Source of the DNA: Leptasterias polaris | Lineage: Eukaryota > Echinodermata > Asteroidea > Forcipulatida > Asteriidae | Direction: 5' to 3' | Length of the DNA stretch: 64,000 nucleotides | Assembly: GCA_037783415.1 (NCBI GenBank) | Contig: JAZGTN010000022.1 | Span: 6,670,001-6,734,000 of the forward strand | In this document: positions 33,353 to 48,300 of the stretch, piece by piece | Layout: every line of letters starts with the position of its first letter | Numbering within the stretch: the first letter of the stretch is position 1 | The notes under the pieces: model-generated | Seen by the model: the letters and a program-made list of their open reading frames with translations, nothing else | Told to the model about the DNA's origin: nothing | The model's database searches: none | Program-made: the position numbers and the translations under genes

Positions 33353-36300
33353 GTGAGTATTCAGTTATTTTGAAAATTGTAAAACTATCAGTTCTTACAT
33401 TTACCAGAGGTGCAAAGAGTCCATTACAGGATACTGAAATATTGAAATATTTTCAGAAATATGCTATGGAATTGTAATCACAACTAGAGTGATTTATTTG
33501 TTGTTGTTGTTAACTTGGATTCAGGGACCTGATGAAAACATCAAAAAGAAGAAAAGCGGCCGAGAGCAAAAGCTAGAATCAAGTTGCATAAAAGAACTAC
33601 AGATAGAAGGATCAATAGAATAATTCATGAAACAGAAAAAAACAAGGGAAGCGAAGCTGGTGGTCATGGAGCCCCCAAAAACTACTGCTAATCGAGAGCC
33701 CTACTGTCTGTAGGCGCACCGTTCACTCACACTTTATGGGCCCGGGCCCCACAGGCTTTCAAACTAACCTACACTGCACCATAACCACCAAAAGAAAAAG
33801 TTACTGAAAGTAGAACGTAGAAAGTTAAGACATTTTGTCCAAGAGGAAGGTGTTCACTTTTCTCTTGAAGACGGACACATCTAGAGAGGCAGGGAAAGCA
33901 GGCAAGATACTACAATGTTTATATGGAAAGATATACAGTAATTTACAGAAATCAAATACAATGTCAAATTATAAGCTCGGTAAAATTGTTTATTTATATC
34001 TTTTGTTTTGATAATTTTAAATTACCAGGCTATTAAGACAGCCCAGCGAGAACAGAAGAACGTCATGGATCATGCTCGTGGAGAATTGAAGAGGCGCATG
34101 ACAGATGATGCAAAAGATGCTATGGAAAGAATACGCAAGGCTGTGATGTCACCAGCTGACATCACCGGTCACCAGTTCACCCCTGGGCCCCAGCTTGAGC
34201 TACGCCGTCGTTATGTCAACATGTCCGCTGTGGATGCCATCAATACTGTGTTCACCAATGTCTCTAATCTGGTAGAGTATGACCGAGATTTGCATCATTT
34301 CTGTCTGTCACTGAGTAGGGTAGTTACAAAACCGCTGAGCTGCTCTTTGTTCAAGTTGGCGCTATGCAGTGGGGACCTCAAGGAGCCTGATGACCTCCCA
34401 AAGGGATTTCTGGATTCCGAAGAAGAGGAAGAGGAAGAAGAAGAAGATGAAGAGGACAGAGGACCTGACAGTGACAGGACCACCACAAAAACTCAACCAA
34501 CTGAAGGTAAATAAGATCGTCTTCTTCAGTGAAGCCGAGCTGCTTACATTTCAATATCAAATGTTTACCTCATGCAGCCATCTTGGTTTTCTCCCATTCA
34601 AATCATTGTAACCAAACTGAGGCTGGAATGGCAAAATAGTCTGATACCTTTTTTGTATATTGGGAATCGCTATTTACTATTGCTGTTGCAGACAGGTTAC
34701 ATGACAACAATAGCAGCATCTGGAATGATCTTCATGGCCATTTTCGAAACAACGCCATGGGTTTAGGCGCCAGCTTGGCTCTGTCAATAGTTTTGAAAAT
34801 GTACATTTCTGGTGAGGGACTTCGAATGAGCTAAAGGTGCCAGTCAGAACCCACTCCTAAGCCGTGGTTTTGAAAACGGCCTAAGAATCTACAAGTAAGT
34901 TTATTTATGTTTTTGGAAAAAGTTCAGCTGTGAAATTTAAAGTCTTATCAAATTGTCGTTCTATTTCAGATCAAGTGAAGCAAGAGCTAGTGTGTTTCTT
35001 TAATCGCCTCCAGCATGGCACTCCTAGCCTCAAGGACCTTGCACGCATTGAGACTAAAGTTTGTCAGCATTTTGGATTCCAAAACTTCCTAACCCTCAGC
35101 CGAGCCAAGAGGACATTCCTAGAGTTTCTGTCCGTTGATCACCCTGGGGTAAGAAAAAACTGCTCATTTTGCAAAACATTATTTTGAACTTGGATAATTT
35201 TGCAGAATATTTTTTAAAGCCTATTGTGAGTTAACTTTCCTGGTGAAAAATGAATGCTCAGTCTTAGACCTTGTCAAAATTTAGCAACTTCAGATAAGGC
35301 CAATCATTGCAATCAGGGTTCTCCCAATGCCAATAGGCTGCTCCCCCACCCCATTTATTAGTATAATTTTTTAAATATGGTAGTTCCACAAAAACATTAA
35401 GAGAAAACCACATAGACTTTGCTCCAGATTGCACGGTAGGGCTTTTAAAACATAGAAAAACACCGAGTTGAAAGCATTCCGAAGACCTTGTTTCAGTTTA
35501 GCACGCTTCGGCCAAACATCCCAAAATTTTGACCCAGAATGCCCCACAGCTTTGAAAAAACAGGGGGAGAACCCTGGCAATGACAACATTGAAGAATAGG
35601 ACTTTTGCAGTTTTATGGCCATGGCCACTGCAGAAGTCATCAATTCGGACACGACAAACAAAATTTATAAAGAGTCTTGTGCTTTGCCATATGGTTAAGG
35701 TAAAATTGCATAGATGACAAGCACTCGGTCATAATTTCAATGAATCTGACAGCAGGCTTTGTTAGTCTGGTCATTATGCACAAACTTGTCCCAAAATTGT
35801 CTTCAGTCTCAGGAATTAAAATTAAGTGTGTACTTGTGACCAGAATGGTTTTTGTCCCCTTCTTCTAACTGAGCTCGTCACCGCCAAAAAGAAAATGTTG
35901 TTTTCATAATTTCATTGAATATTTTTTGTCTGTCACCCATGACATATTGATGTAAAGGCTTTTGAGAATGAACTTTTGTGGTCACAAATTAATGCTAAAC
36001 TAAACTTCCAAGACTAAATACTCTTTTGCCATGCTATATCATCAGGGGTAAACTTAAACAATTGTATAAGAGATGAAATTGAAAGCACTCGTTTTTAATT
36101 AATCTGAACAGCTAATGGGTACCAGGCTGTATTGGGGTCTGGTTACCATGCAAGAGCTTGTCCCCAGCTTGTCTTTACTCTGAAAAATTCAAACTGAGTG
36201 TTCACTTCTGACCATGGCCCAATTTTATGGCGTTGTTTACCACAACATTCTGATATTAGGGAACCCAGTAAAGCATGTGATTCTATAGGCTGTAAGCCGA

Positions 36301-39300
36301 GAATTCTGTGGTGAGCAGTGCCATGGAATTAGGCAAAGAAAGACCATCGTACCTGACATTTTTTTAAAAAGTGTGCTTGCCAACAGCTTATTTGAAGTTT
36401 CCCATATTGTTTCTATTGATTAGATACTTGAAAGCATAGGTGGTACCCTGATGGGTCTGGCATCAGGGAAGCCTAGCCAGGGCTCTGTCTATCGACCTTC
36501 CCGCTTGGACCTGGTAGAATTCATCCGACAATGCGACCCACACAAGGTTAGTATTCAAGAAGGCGCATGGGTGACGTTGGTGAAATCTCAGCTGGAGCTG
36601 TCCAGTGATGAGTGGACCTAGGTAGTAAAGTTGTTAGCTCACCAGAAACACAGCAGGGCAACCATTTGCAACAAGATGTGTCACATCACATTTCAGTTGG
36701 AAACCTGATTTTACCAAGCCTGATATTTTTGTGCTTCAGAATTTTTTGTGCTGAGGTTTTATGGGATTGACTGACTGCTTAATGTCACTTTGTGCTGGTC
36801 ATGACGTCAGTAAGAAAAATATATGTCATCCATTCAGGCAGCATGTAGTGGTCAAGCAGTTGACCTCATCAAACTATGAGGTCCTTTGCCAGGCTGTCAG
36901 ATAGTGGGTTTGAATCCCGTTTGTGGCTTTTGTGTCCTTTGGCAAGACATTTAACCATAGTTGCTTCTCATCAGCCAGGAATAAATGGCTACATGCAAGG
37001 GTATAGATATTTTTGATATGAATGAGAGCAGACATGTGCACTTTATTTGGCTGCCAGTGCTGCATACTCCAAAGGAGTTGAGTTGGTTTCAGGACTCTGA
37101 AGCTCAATGAAACAAAGGTAGTAATTGTGTACAAGGTATTTGGATACTTGGCTTAAAATCATCTAATAAATGCCTATTATACTCAGACAAATAATAAAAG
37201 GGGGGGAAAATACACCAACTGAATGACTTTTCCGCCACAGCTTGACACTGCATTTATTCAACGATGTAACACCACATTAAGAAATTGCAATTATAGAGAA
37301 AATTAGCCCTGGCAAGGAGCCGGATACCAAACACAGGGCAAACCGGCTAAACAGACAAACAAGACATTACGGTACACAACTCATTTACACATATAACATT
37401 AATTATGAACAACCATGCTCATAAAACCACATTTAAGGACACCTCGTCCTACCACATAAAACACAATGGACACCTCGTCCATAACCATGTCTCACAACAC
37501 ACAAGAACAAAATGGGTCACCTGACCCGGTTACAGGTCCCCTACCTGACCTCCACAGATGAACAACATGTAACACACCTTGCCTTACAAATAAACAATTG
37601 TAAACAACTTTAGTTGTAATCCTACAACATCACAATTTTAGAAAGCCTATAATTATTATTCCCCAAGTTGGAACGTACGAGGGGACATTAAAATAGCCCC
37701 AACGGTACCGAAGGGCACTATAAATTAAAATTCATGAAGCTGTAACAAAAATACCAAATGCACTAAAGTTAACCACATTGGAATTTCCCGCAAGTTGGAA
37801 AGAACGAGGGGACAGGTAAACTAGCCCCATCGAAACCGAAGGGCACTAGTGTTAAATAATTTTCCCAAATCGATTGATCTTAAAGTTATAACTACAGCTA
37901 CAATTTTGTTAGAAATAGACCAAGTTACTGTAATTTTTCTGCAAAACATGCCATCCTCACACACAGGAGTGGAGACCTGGGGAGGCGGAGGGCTGAAAGT
38001 GTTTCTCAACCAAAAGCTATGACAAGAGTGATACCCCCTAACTTGAATTTCCACCTTGCATTCCCGCTTAAAAGAAATACGCCAATCTGATTGGTCTAAA
38101 AACTGAAGAAGATTAAACTTTTATCTCCCGTCTATCTCTGGATATAGCGCCCCCTGGAGATTGGCTGCCTGCCAATATCAAGGGACCCTCAAACTCTATA
38201 TAAATAGCGCCACCAACCAGCTTGCTAATTTTTTGCACAAACACACACACCCACAACTGAGCATGCCCATAATGGGTGTACGCATGACCAAGTACACAAA
38301 CTAATGCACCCGGCCAGGACGCAACTGGATAATCTTTTTAGGCATGCAGCAGGGCGCAAGCTTGAATGTAAGTGCTGAGTATAAAACATTTTATCATTAA
38401 AATGATAAAATGAATTATTATCAATTTTTAAATGCGACTTTTTGATTTTTCTTCTGTCTTTCAGGAGTCTCAAGACACTTTAGATCGCTGTCTGTGTGCT
38501 CATTACCAGGTCAGCACTGTGGAGGAACTTGGTCATGGACCTGTTAATCGCTTGAGTCAACCGCTTATCAAGATGGCCGCTACATTAGGACACTATCAAC
38601 AAGACTCTAATGCAGTCATCTATGAGACAGCCTTGTGTGCTGCTAATAGGTAAGGTTGATCTCATTAGTAAAGCCTCCCAGAACTGAAAGAAGCAACATT
38701 GGTATACCTCTATCTATGTTATCATTTCTTACTCATCCGTGTTGTTTCAGGAGGAATGAAAGCAAGAGCAAGGAGGTTGGGTTGTTCGGTTCACAGCGAG
38801 TGGAGGACGCCCTCTTGTGTTTGCAGTCTGCCCCTCTACTTGAGGATCTAGCCGAGTGGTGTCATTGGACGATGGTCTTTGAGCCAGAACACGGAGACCT
38901 GAAAGCCTTTCTTGAGAGAAACCTGGGTATGTGATCATGTTTTAGACTTGAGAGAAACCTGGGTATGTGATCATGTTTTAGACTTGAGAGAAACCTGGGT
39001 ATGTGATCATGTTTTAGACTTGAGAGAAACCTGGGTATGTGATCATGTTTTAGACTTGAGAGAAACCTGGGTATGTGATCATGTTTTAGACTTGAGAGAA
39101 ACCTGGGTATGTGATCATGTTTTAGACTTGAGAGAAACCTGGGTATGTGATCATGTTTTAGACTTGAGAGAAACCTGGGTATGTGATCATGTTTTAGACT
39201 TGAGAGAAACCTGGGTATGTGATCATGTTTTAGACTTGAGAGAAACCTGGGTATGTGATCATGTTTTAGACTTGAGAGAAACCTGGGTATGTGATCATGT

Positions 39301-42300
39301 TTTAGACTTGAGAGAAACCTGGGTATGTGATCATGTTTTAGACTTGAGAGAACCCTGGGTATGTGATCATGTTTTAGACTTGAGAGAAACCTGGGTATGT
39401 GATCATGTTTTAGACTTGAGAGAAACCTGGGTATGTGATCATGTTTTAGACTTGAGAGAAACCTGGGTATGTGATCATGTTTTAGACTTGAGAGAAACCT
39501 GGGTATGTGATCATGTTTTAGACTTGAGAGAAACCTGGGTATGTGATCATGTTTTAGACTTGAGAGAAACCTGGGTATGTGATCATGTTTTAGACTTGAG
39601 AGAAACCTGGGTATGTGATCATGTTTTAGACTTGAGAGAAACCTGGGTTTGTGATCATGTTTTAGACTTGAGAGAAACCTGGGTATGTGATCATGTTTTA
39701 GACTTGAGAGAAACCTGGGTATGTGATCATGTTTTAGACTTGAGAGAAACCTGGGTATGTGATCATGTTTTAGACTTGAGAGAAACCTGGGTATGTGATC
39801 ATGTTTTAGACTTGAGAGAAACCTGGGTATGTGATCATGTTTTAGACTTGAGAGAAACCTGGGTATGTGATCATGTTTTAGACTTGAGAGAAACCTGGGT
39901 ATGTGATCATGTTTTAGACTTGAGAGAAACCTGGGTATGTGATCATGTTTTAGACTTGAGAGAAACCTGGGTATGTGATCATGTTTTAGACTTGAGGATT
40001 TCTTGTTGGTGTATTGTGCAATAGAGATGACTGATCGATGTATATAATTGACTTAGCGCCAGTAAGAGGAGAAGGAAGCGACAACACAATGTAGCTTACA
40101 GCAGAATACCGATATGATAACTCAAAGGTACTTTTATTGACGAAAGGTAAAACGTTACTACAGCAAAATGGCGACGAAAACAAAAGGTTAAGGCAAAAGA
40201 TGGCGCTATAACAACTACTGGCGTAGGGCAATAAGTGCGTCTTCTTATATTTTTTAGTGGGTCGGTGGATGGTTATCCGTGTGGTCATCAAATGATTTTA
40301 CATTTTGAGTATACCTTCTCTTCCTTTGTGATTTCTTACAGGTCTGACTCTGTCTCCACCAATTAAAATCAATGCTTTAGAGGTGAGACCAGGAGTCTTG
40401 CTTCGTTTGGCCACAGATACATCCAATGATTTGTTTGCTGCTGCTGCAAAGAACGGTGACAGTATCAACACCGTCGGCCATCTTGTCTCTCTGGTAGTAA
40501 AGGACGGTCCTCGTAACGTACCCTTGGCATTGCTTAGCAACCACATGGAAACGGCTCTGAATATGATGGGTATGGCTTCAGATCACGGAGCTGCCGTTGA
40601 ATTCATCTTGGAATGCCTTGTAGCTGTACCCTTGCAAATTGGTCAGGCTGTTGTAAGACAGGTTGGTAAAAAAATAATAAATGTTTCTAACAACCATTTC
40701 TACATCTGTAAACTCTCTTTCTTGTTGTAAACATTTTTGAAGGTTTGTATTTCAGTGAAATTGAAGATTTGTACTTCAGTAAAATGAATGTAAAGATCAA
40801 TTTGACATCAATGAAATTTGGGACTTGATCTCTTTACAATGATGATTTTATTTTCGAAGGTCTTCCTGAATCCCCTTGTGAATGTTCTTGGGTCAGAGGT
40901 CAAATCAAGGCAGTTGATTCTCTCATCCTGCAAAACCATAAGACAGAAGAGCAGAATCCAGAGTGTGGGGCTACTGCTGGGTATCAGCCAATGGAAAGAC
41001 AGATTCCTAGAGGAGAGAATGCCCCGGAACATGGATAATCAGCAGGACTTCTCAGGAGATGAGGAGGAGTTTGATGTCGATAATTTCTTGTCATTAAAGA
41101 AATCTCATCCAGCTGAAGAAAGACCTCCAAAGGTAAATTACTTGTTAAATATCTTATCTATTGAAACAGCTTCATGCAAATACAGATGACTTTGTTTCAA
41201 GTTCTCAATTTCCTAAATTGCAGATTAAATCAAAACTGAGATGTTTGAAATAGTTAAATAGCATATAAGAAATACAGTTTCACAAGGGCAGTTTACATTT
41301 TTTCCACAAGCTTGTTGGGATACGAAGAAGCTACTTGAATCAGCTCACAGCACTCTTGACTTGTGGCTATACACTAAGCTAGTGACTAAACAGAGCCATG
41401 GGGGTCTGTTTTACCTTTTACCTTCATATGTTGCTAGGCTACCCGACAAAAAACCAATAGATTGTTGATATTAACGCGCCCAATCACAACCCTGTTTTAA
41501 CTAATTTCACCTGGCAACAGATGAGCGAGAACAGCTCTGCTTGTGTAGATGATGATGTGGATACAACACTTTCAAGTGATGAGCCAGGAGAACAAGAGTC
41601 TGCCATTGATGTACAAGATGAAGAACCTGAGAAAGATGTCAAGGATGATGAAGATGACGAGATTGTGACAGAAAAGGAGGAGGCAGAGATTGAAGAGGAG
41701 GACAAGGAAGAGGAAGATGCTGAGATAGCGGACGAAAACGAGGAGGAAGAAACGACGGGCTCTAGAGAAGAAATGGAAGGTCAAGGTAATTTATGAACTG
41801 GACTTTTGTTATGTTGAATTTGTTGAAGGTATAAAAGACCTGCATCGATGTGTAAAATTGTCAAACATCAAATCAAGATGCCAAATTTTAAAGGGAGCAT
41901 GCAAAGTTGTATAAGAGCAGTCTGTGTGACTCACTTTATAACACCAAAGAAAATGTGCTTTTAAGAGTGTTTGTGGTTTGACAAAAAAAATGCATTTTAT
42001 TCAGGAAAGGATTTTCTTAGGTTGAGTATTATTTCCACTGGTTTATTCATCTTGATAAATCTTTTGTAATAGGTGAGTTTTCTGAAACTTCCTCCACTAC
42101 CTCTGAGAAAGCAATCTTGGAGTCGGATGACTCAGATGCCTCGAAGAGTGAGATGGAGCTTCCCGATGAGCTTGTTACTCCCATAGACTTGACTCCATTC
42201 CAAGAGTCTGTCGTAGACTGTAAGAAGGTTGTCGACAGCATCCGCAAGGAAGAATTTGGCATCGGCATGGAGCTGGAGGAAGAAGCCCAACGTCTTATGA

Positions 42301-45300
42301 GACGTCACCAAGAACGCATCGGTCGCAGCTTGAAACGCCTCTCGGAGGAACTCTACAGCAAAGACACACACTTTGTTCTGGAGCTGATCCAGAATGCAGA
42401 TGATAATGAGTACTTTGAGGATGTGGAACCATCTTTGGTGTTTGTGGTGGATAGGTCAGAGGTCATGGCTATGAATAATGAGCGTGGATTCTCGGAGAGT
42501 AACATCCGAGCCTTGTGTGATGTTGGGAAGAGCACAAAAGGAAAGCACAAGAGTGGATACATTGGTAAGAAACTAACGTTTGATCATTAAAATTGTTTTT
42601 AATGTGCAGTATTAATGTCTTTGAGTATTTCCTAACCAAATAATGATAGATGGCTCAACAACTCTTCAGTGAAATTGTGTTTTAGCTGTTTATGAAACTT
42701 GTTTTATTTTGGCTTGTAGGTCATAAAGGAATCGGATTCAAGTCTGTGTTCCGAGTTACAGACAAACCGGAGATAATCTCCAAGGGTTACCATGTATGCT
42801 TTGACCATAGCAGTGATCCTATGGGTTACATCTTACCAACGTGGGTAGGACCAGACGATATTGAAGAAATCTCTCAGATGGATGAGCCATCCCAAACGTA
42901 AGAGTCTAGCTTTATCTTGTGATTTTCTTGGTGCTTTTCAACCATTCATGATAACAGTTTGTATTGCTACATGTTGAATATTCGTGCTATGTTTTGCATA
43001 TTTATGAATTGTTATGAATATTGAACAGGTGGACAACCCAGATCAAGCTTCCACTCAAGGGAGATGTGCAGAGAACTACGAGTCTGATTAATAAGTTTGA
43101 GGACATCCAGCCCTCTCTACTTCTATTTCTCAACCGATTGCGCTCCGTTACGATTGTGAACAAGGTTAGAGTCCACATTTTATAAAACAAAAACAAAGAA
43201 ATCTTGAACAGAATTTGTAATTGAAAATATCTTGCCAAAATGCTTGAATAATGAGTTAAGGTTTGGCTTTAAAGTTGCCTTTAGTAAACATTGGGATGAT
43301 TTGTAAAGGTGTTCAGCACCTTATTTTGCAAGAGGTGAGGAACCCTTTGGCACAGACCCAACCCCAATATAAGAACCTTTCCAGTGTATGCAGGCATGAT
43401 ATTCTTCCAATTTTAATTTGTGAAATAGTCATTATAACGGGCTTGATATTTTTGTATTTATCTTTCTTTATTTGTACAAAATTCTTGAAAATAAAAATAA
43501 AAAAATTGTTTACATGTAACCAAAAAGAGAGGTCAAGTCTTATTCTCAGGTTTTCTTTGTTGATTTGTTTCAATATTTTACCTTCATACATTTCATAACT
43601 AAATATATTATTTTTCCAACAATATGATATAATAAAGAAACTACATTAAACATTAAAGTATTCGAAGAAACAGAATTGCACACATGTAAAACTCAATATG
43701 GTTGCAACTTGTTTCTGGAAGTTTGAGATGGGCGAGAATTTCACAGGCTACTATTGTTACACAGGATGAAAATAGCTCTAGTCATATGAGCAGAAAGGAT
43801 ATCGGAGACAATGTGATTGAGATTCGTCATTCCAAACGCACTGACAGGTGGCTTCTTACTAAGAAACGCTTGGATGCTTCTGAGGTAAGATTGTTTAAAG
43901 CTAACTGATACTTAACCCATTAGAGACTACCGGCCACAAGTGGCTTGTACCACATTCCCATGGCTGCAAGATTTGAACTAGTTCCGCTCAACCAAAAGGT
44001 TCTTTTCTGTTGGTAGAACCGAGAGCAAGAACTGTTCGCTATGGTCAGCGTGCCTTTGTCAAAGCTGCACCTGCCATCTGGAACAAGCTTCCTGCAACAC
44101 TACGTCAAACTTCATCTCTGGACATATTCAAGAAGAAACTGAAAACTCATTTGCTTTGCTAGTTATCTTATTTTCTACAGCTGTTTCCTTTTGTGTGTAG
44201 GCGCCTTGATCGGGTTTTCCGGATAAGTGCGCCATATAAATCTATATTATTATTATTATTATTAGAGGAAAAGTAATTCCTGAATTGACATTTATCCAAT
44301 GCAGACTATTGGTACTTTCAAAGCAAAACAAAATTTATATTTCCTATGATGTTTTGAGACATTCTTACTGAAATATTTGAGTTTGGAAACAATAGTAGCT
44401 ATGTCTTGGCTTATTATTATTGTATATTTCTGTTAATGAAACCAAGGATGCCTCATAAGTGAACTTAAACACTGTAGCTCAATAATAGTGTAAGGTGCTT
44501 TGATACAACTTTAACATTGACTATACAATTTGAAACTTGTTGAATTCAATAACATATTGCTTTATTTACAGCTTCAGCGTACACAGATAGAATCCACAGA
44601 GTTGGGTCTTGCCTTCCCGTTATCTGAAGGAATGTCATCTGAGCAGAACGTCTTTGCATTTCTTCCTCTAAGAAGCTATGGCTTCCACTTCATCATCCAA
44701 GGTCAGGAAAATAAATCCTACTCTTTTTACAACAAACTTCTTTCCAATGTTTAGCAATTTCTGAAGAAAACAATTTTAAACTCTAGGTAAACGCGCTGTA
44801 TACATGTGTTGTTGATATATTAGGATCAGTGTGTTTTAACGCTTTGCAACGAAACATTCAATTGAAATATTCCTCTTGTCTTAAAAAAGTTATCAGGATT
44901 GGCCGGGGTTCCTTTCCTAAACTTTATTATGAGAAATCTGTAGCTATGGATAGTGGCAATTTAGAGACAGAGTTGACAACACGAAGGAAAGATGCACAAT
45001 AGGGATTGAAGCCAGAAGCCTTGTCCAAATGGAGCATCTCGGAGTTTGTGAAACTTTGCCTTCTTTTTGAATACATGCCGCTCCTACCTACACTTTGCAA
45101 AATCAATTTTTTGGTATCACTACCCATGACCTTTGACACAGGTGACTTTGATATCCCATCATCCCGCGAGGATGTTGATGCAGATTCAGCTTGGAATCAA
45201 TGGCTTCTTGAGGAGATTCCGCCGCTCTTTACAGAGGCACTTGACAGTTTCAAGGTGAGATATGAGAAAGTGTGTGAATTGTCGCAGTAATTCTTGCAAT

Positions 45301-48300
45301 ATTAGCGTTGGTGGTAGGACTTCCGACCTTTGAACCTTTGGAGGTAGAAAACTTCAAATTTTTCTAATGGGGACCATGTGCTATTTTTAGACTATTGTCA
45401 TCTTGAGATCGCACTCTATCTACGGCTGTTTGCTGTTTGTTGTAATCGCATGTGTAAAACTAAAGATAGAACTTGTAAAACTTCGAGGGTGGTTGTGGGT
45501 GGTTTGAGGAGTAAGAAAGATAATTCTTAATAGAGAGCGGACCTATACTGATTCCTTCTTTTCATTCCATTCATCAGACACATTATCACAGCGACCCGAT
45601 TAAGGCAATCTGTCAATTCCTCAAGTTTGTTCCGCTTGAAGACCAGATCCTGACCATTTTCTTCAAGAAGGTTGCTTCCAACATTCACCACAGACTCAAA
45701 GCAACTCCTTGTATGCCAGTGCTGACGGAATATAAAGGCAAGTTTGTTATAAACATCAATAATGAGTCATTGTGTCCTGAGGTTTACTAAAAATACAATA
45801 CCTTTCGCTGTCACAATTCTTTTGGAAGTGCTGTTACAGTCGGATTTTGTTTGCAGACAGTCATTCTCCAATAATAATACTCATAATCAACTACTTTAAT
45901 TCGTGGATGTCACCTTTTTCAGTTAACATTGTCTTGCTGAATACTAAATGATACATACTTTTTTGGATGTGAAGTAACACCTTCAGCCTGTGGGAAAGAC
46001 TAGGGTCGAAATGTCAGGCAATTGGAACAAAGTGTTTGAACCTTAAAAAACTGCTCCTACCTTCATCCCAATGGACCCATTGCAGGAGTCTGCCATTGCT
46101 AAGGTAACTGTTAGCCAGTGATAGGTCTTGTTTTGACCTATGTATTGTGTGCTGTTTGAGGCTGTGCCGTCTTTCAATCAAAGTATGTTGTTTGTCCCTG
46201 TAGATGAAGTAGCATGGCATCTACCTTCAGAGACAATCATGATTTCAGATCGTCTTGTTCTTGAAGTAGTCTCGGGCAGCGCCTTGAAGGCTCATCTCAA
46301 CTGCTCCTATCTGCATCCTCAAGTGATGAGCTCAATCAATCCGATCCTCCTCAAGAGCCTTGGAGTGAAGGTCCTGCAGACCTCAGAGCTATTGGACATC
46401 TTGAGTAGTGTTGTGTTAACATCCAGACAGTCGGGTAAGAGACTTGAATCACTGATGAAATCAAACAAGATAAATTTACTGATAGTGTAACTTTATTATT
46501 AACTATTAGCATTGTTTCACCTTATTGGCCCAATAACCTTATTGACCAGTACCCAATTTATAGCTCTGCTGAATTTTGCGCTTGCGATCACCATTCTTCG
46601 CTTAAAGGGCAAGTGCTGAGTTCCTGCACTAGCTGTGTAAGTGAAGAATGCCTTTTTAGTAACGGGGAGTACATATGCACAGAAGCAAAAATTCTCTGCT
46701 AACCTATGAAATATTGTTGACGTAAATGTGTATGGGCAGAATTCCTTGATTTCGTAAGCGCCAATTTTTTGCTAACGGTAAGCAGAGCCATAACATTGGG
46801 CCCTGACGTCATCATCACAATAATCTAGGTTGCAGCATTTCTTGTGTGTTATTCAGTGTAGTGCTCATTTTAGGTGATTTGGCATTTGAAAACTTGCCAT
46901 TGACTCCCAAAATGTGGCGTTGGTGCAAGGGATTGATACACTGTACATTGTGACTGAATGCAGAGGCTCTAATTAAGCTGTCTAACTTTAACTTTATTCG
47001 GTACTGTGTTTAATTTTGCATGTGGAGTCTGTTGTTTCAGACCCTGTACATCTTGTATTTGATTGATTTTATTTTATTAAATTTTTTAGGGAGTGGACTT
47101 TGGGTTTGAAGCACAATGCTATTGTTTTGATAAAGGAAACCAAACTGAGCACTTTAACAGGCCCCAAATCTCAGGACAGTCAAAATGGAGTTTACAAAAA
47201 TGATGTCACAATAACAACATCTGCCATTACATTGTGCCAAATTTTCCCTCATTCTCTTTGAGCTTCTTTTTAGCGCATTTGGCTAAAATAAACAAATTGT
47301 GGTATTCTTGTTTGACGTTCAATCATAGAGTGAAAATGTTCGAAGTAGACAAGGTTTTGTGTTTGTGTTGAGCGTTTCTAGTAAAGTTTTACCACCCTTG
47401 AATTGATGTTGACAGGAGAAGTGCTTCAGCCCAAGTCCATTGCTCAATGGCTGACTTGTGTATATTTAAGTCGTAAGCGAGAGTACGACATATCAGAGGA
47501 AACACTCCAGCGCCTCCGCGCCATTTCCATGATCCCATTGTCATGTGGTCAAGTTGTTGCCATGGAGAAAGCCTCGGTGTTCTTCCCAATCAGTGAGGAG
47601 GATGACCAATCACAAGGCCATATTCAGTCAGGTGACTTTCAATTTGTACTTTTAGATTCTTAAGCCCGGTTCATACTTCACGCGAAAGCGAATCCGAAGC
47701 GAATTATGTGATGCAAACAATACCTAACACGCTGTTTACCAGTTGTGATGCAAGGAAATTTGCTTCGCTTTCTCAATTCGTGTGAAGTACGAACCGGGCT
47801 TTAAGTAACTGTTTTAAGTCCGATTCCAGCAGAAGGGACCATAATTAAGTAGAATTTGGGGAAGTAATGAATGATTGCCCTGGTGGCCTTAGTCAATTTC
47901 TGTTGATGATTTTTTTTACCAAGGTTGGAAAAAGAGTTGATTAGTTTTAATCTGAAGGCGTACTGATTATGAAATCACTACCAGTGTCAATCTTCCAGAG
48001 AAATATTTATGTCTGAAATACTGTCAAAGTGTGAGAATAGCACTTTATAAGACTCTCAAAGCACCTTTGCTTATTTCAATTGCGATATTCAAAATAAGCC
48101 CAATATGAATTTGCATAATGACAATTAAAGCAAACTGTTTTTGTTTGTCTTTTTTTCTTTGCTGAAATGCTACCACCCTATTTGATTTAGTTTTGTTGAT
48201 TGTAATGTATATTTATTTAAAACTACAAAAGAAATTCATGTTATTTTTGAAAAAAATTTCAATAATTTATTGTCCCTTTTACTGAATCTTTTGCTTAACT

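Noticed and set aside
38912..40024. 370-codon ORF of RETWVCDHVLDL repeats
   Set aside because: It is a by-product of the 36-bp minisatellite (a multiple of 3) and is out of frame with exon 6; the gene's own frame meets TGA in the first unit.
41484..41784. Minus-strand serine- or phenylalanine-rich ORFs
   Set aside because: Antisense of the acidic exon 9.
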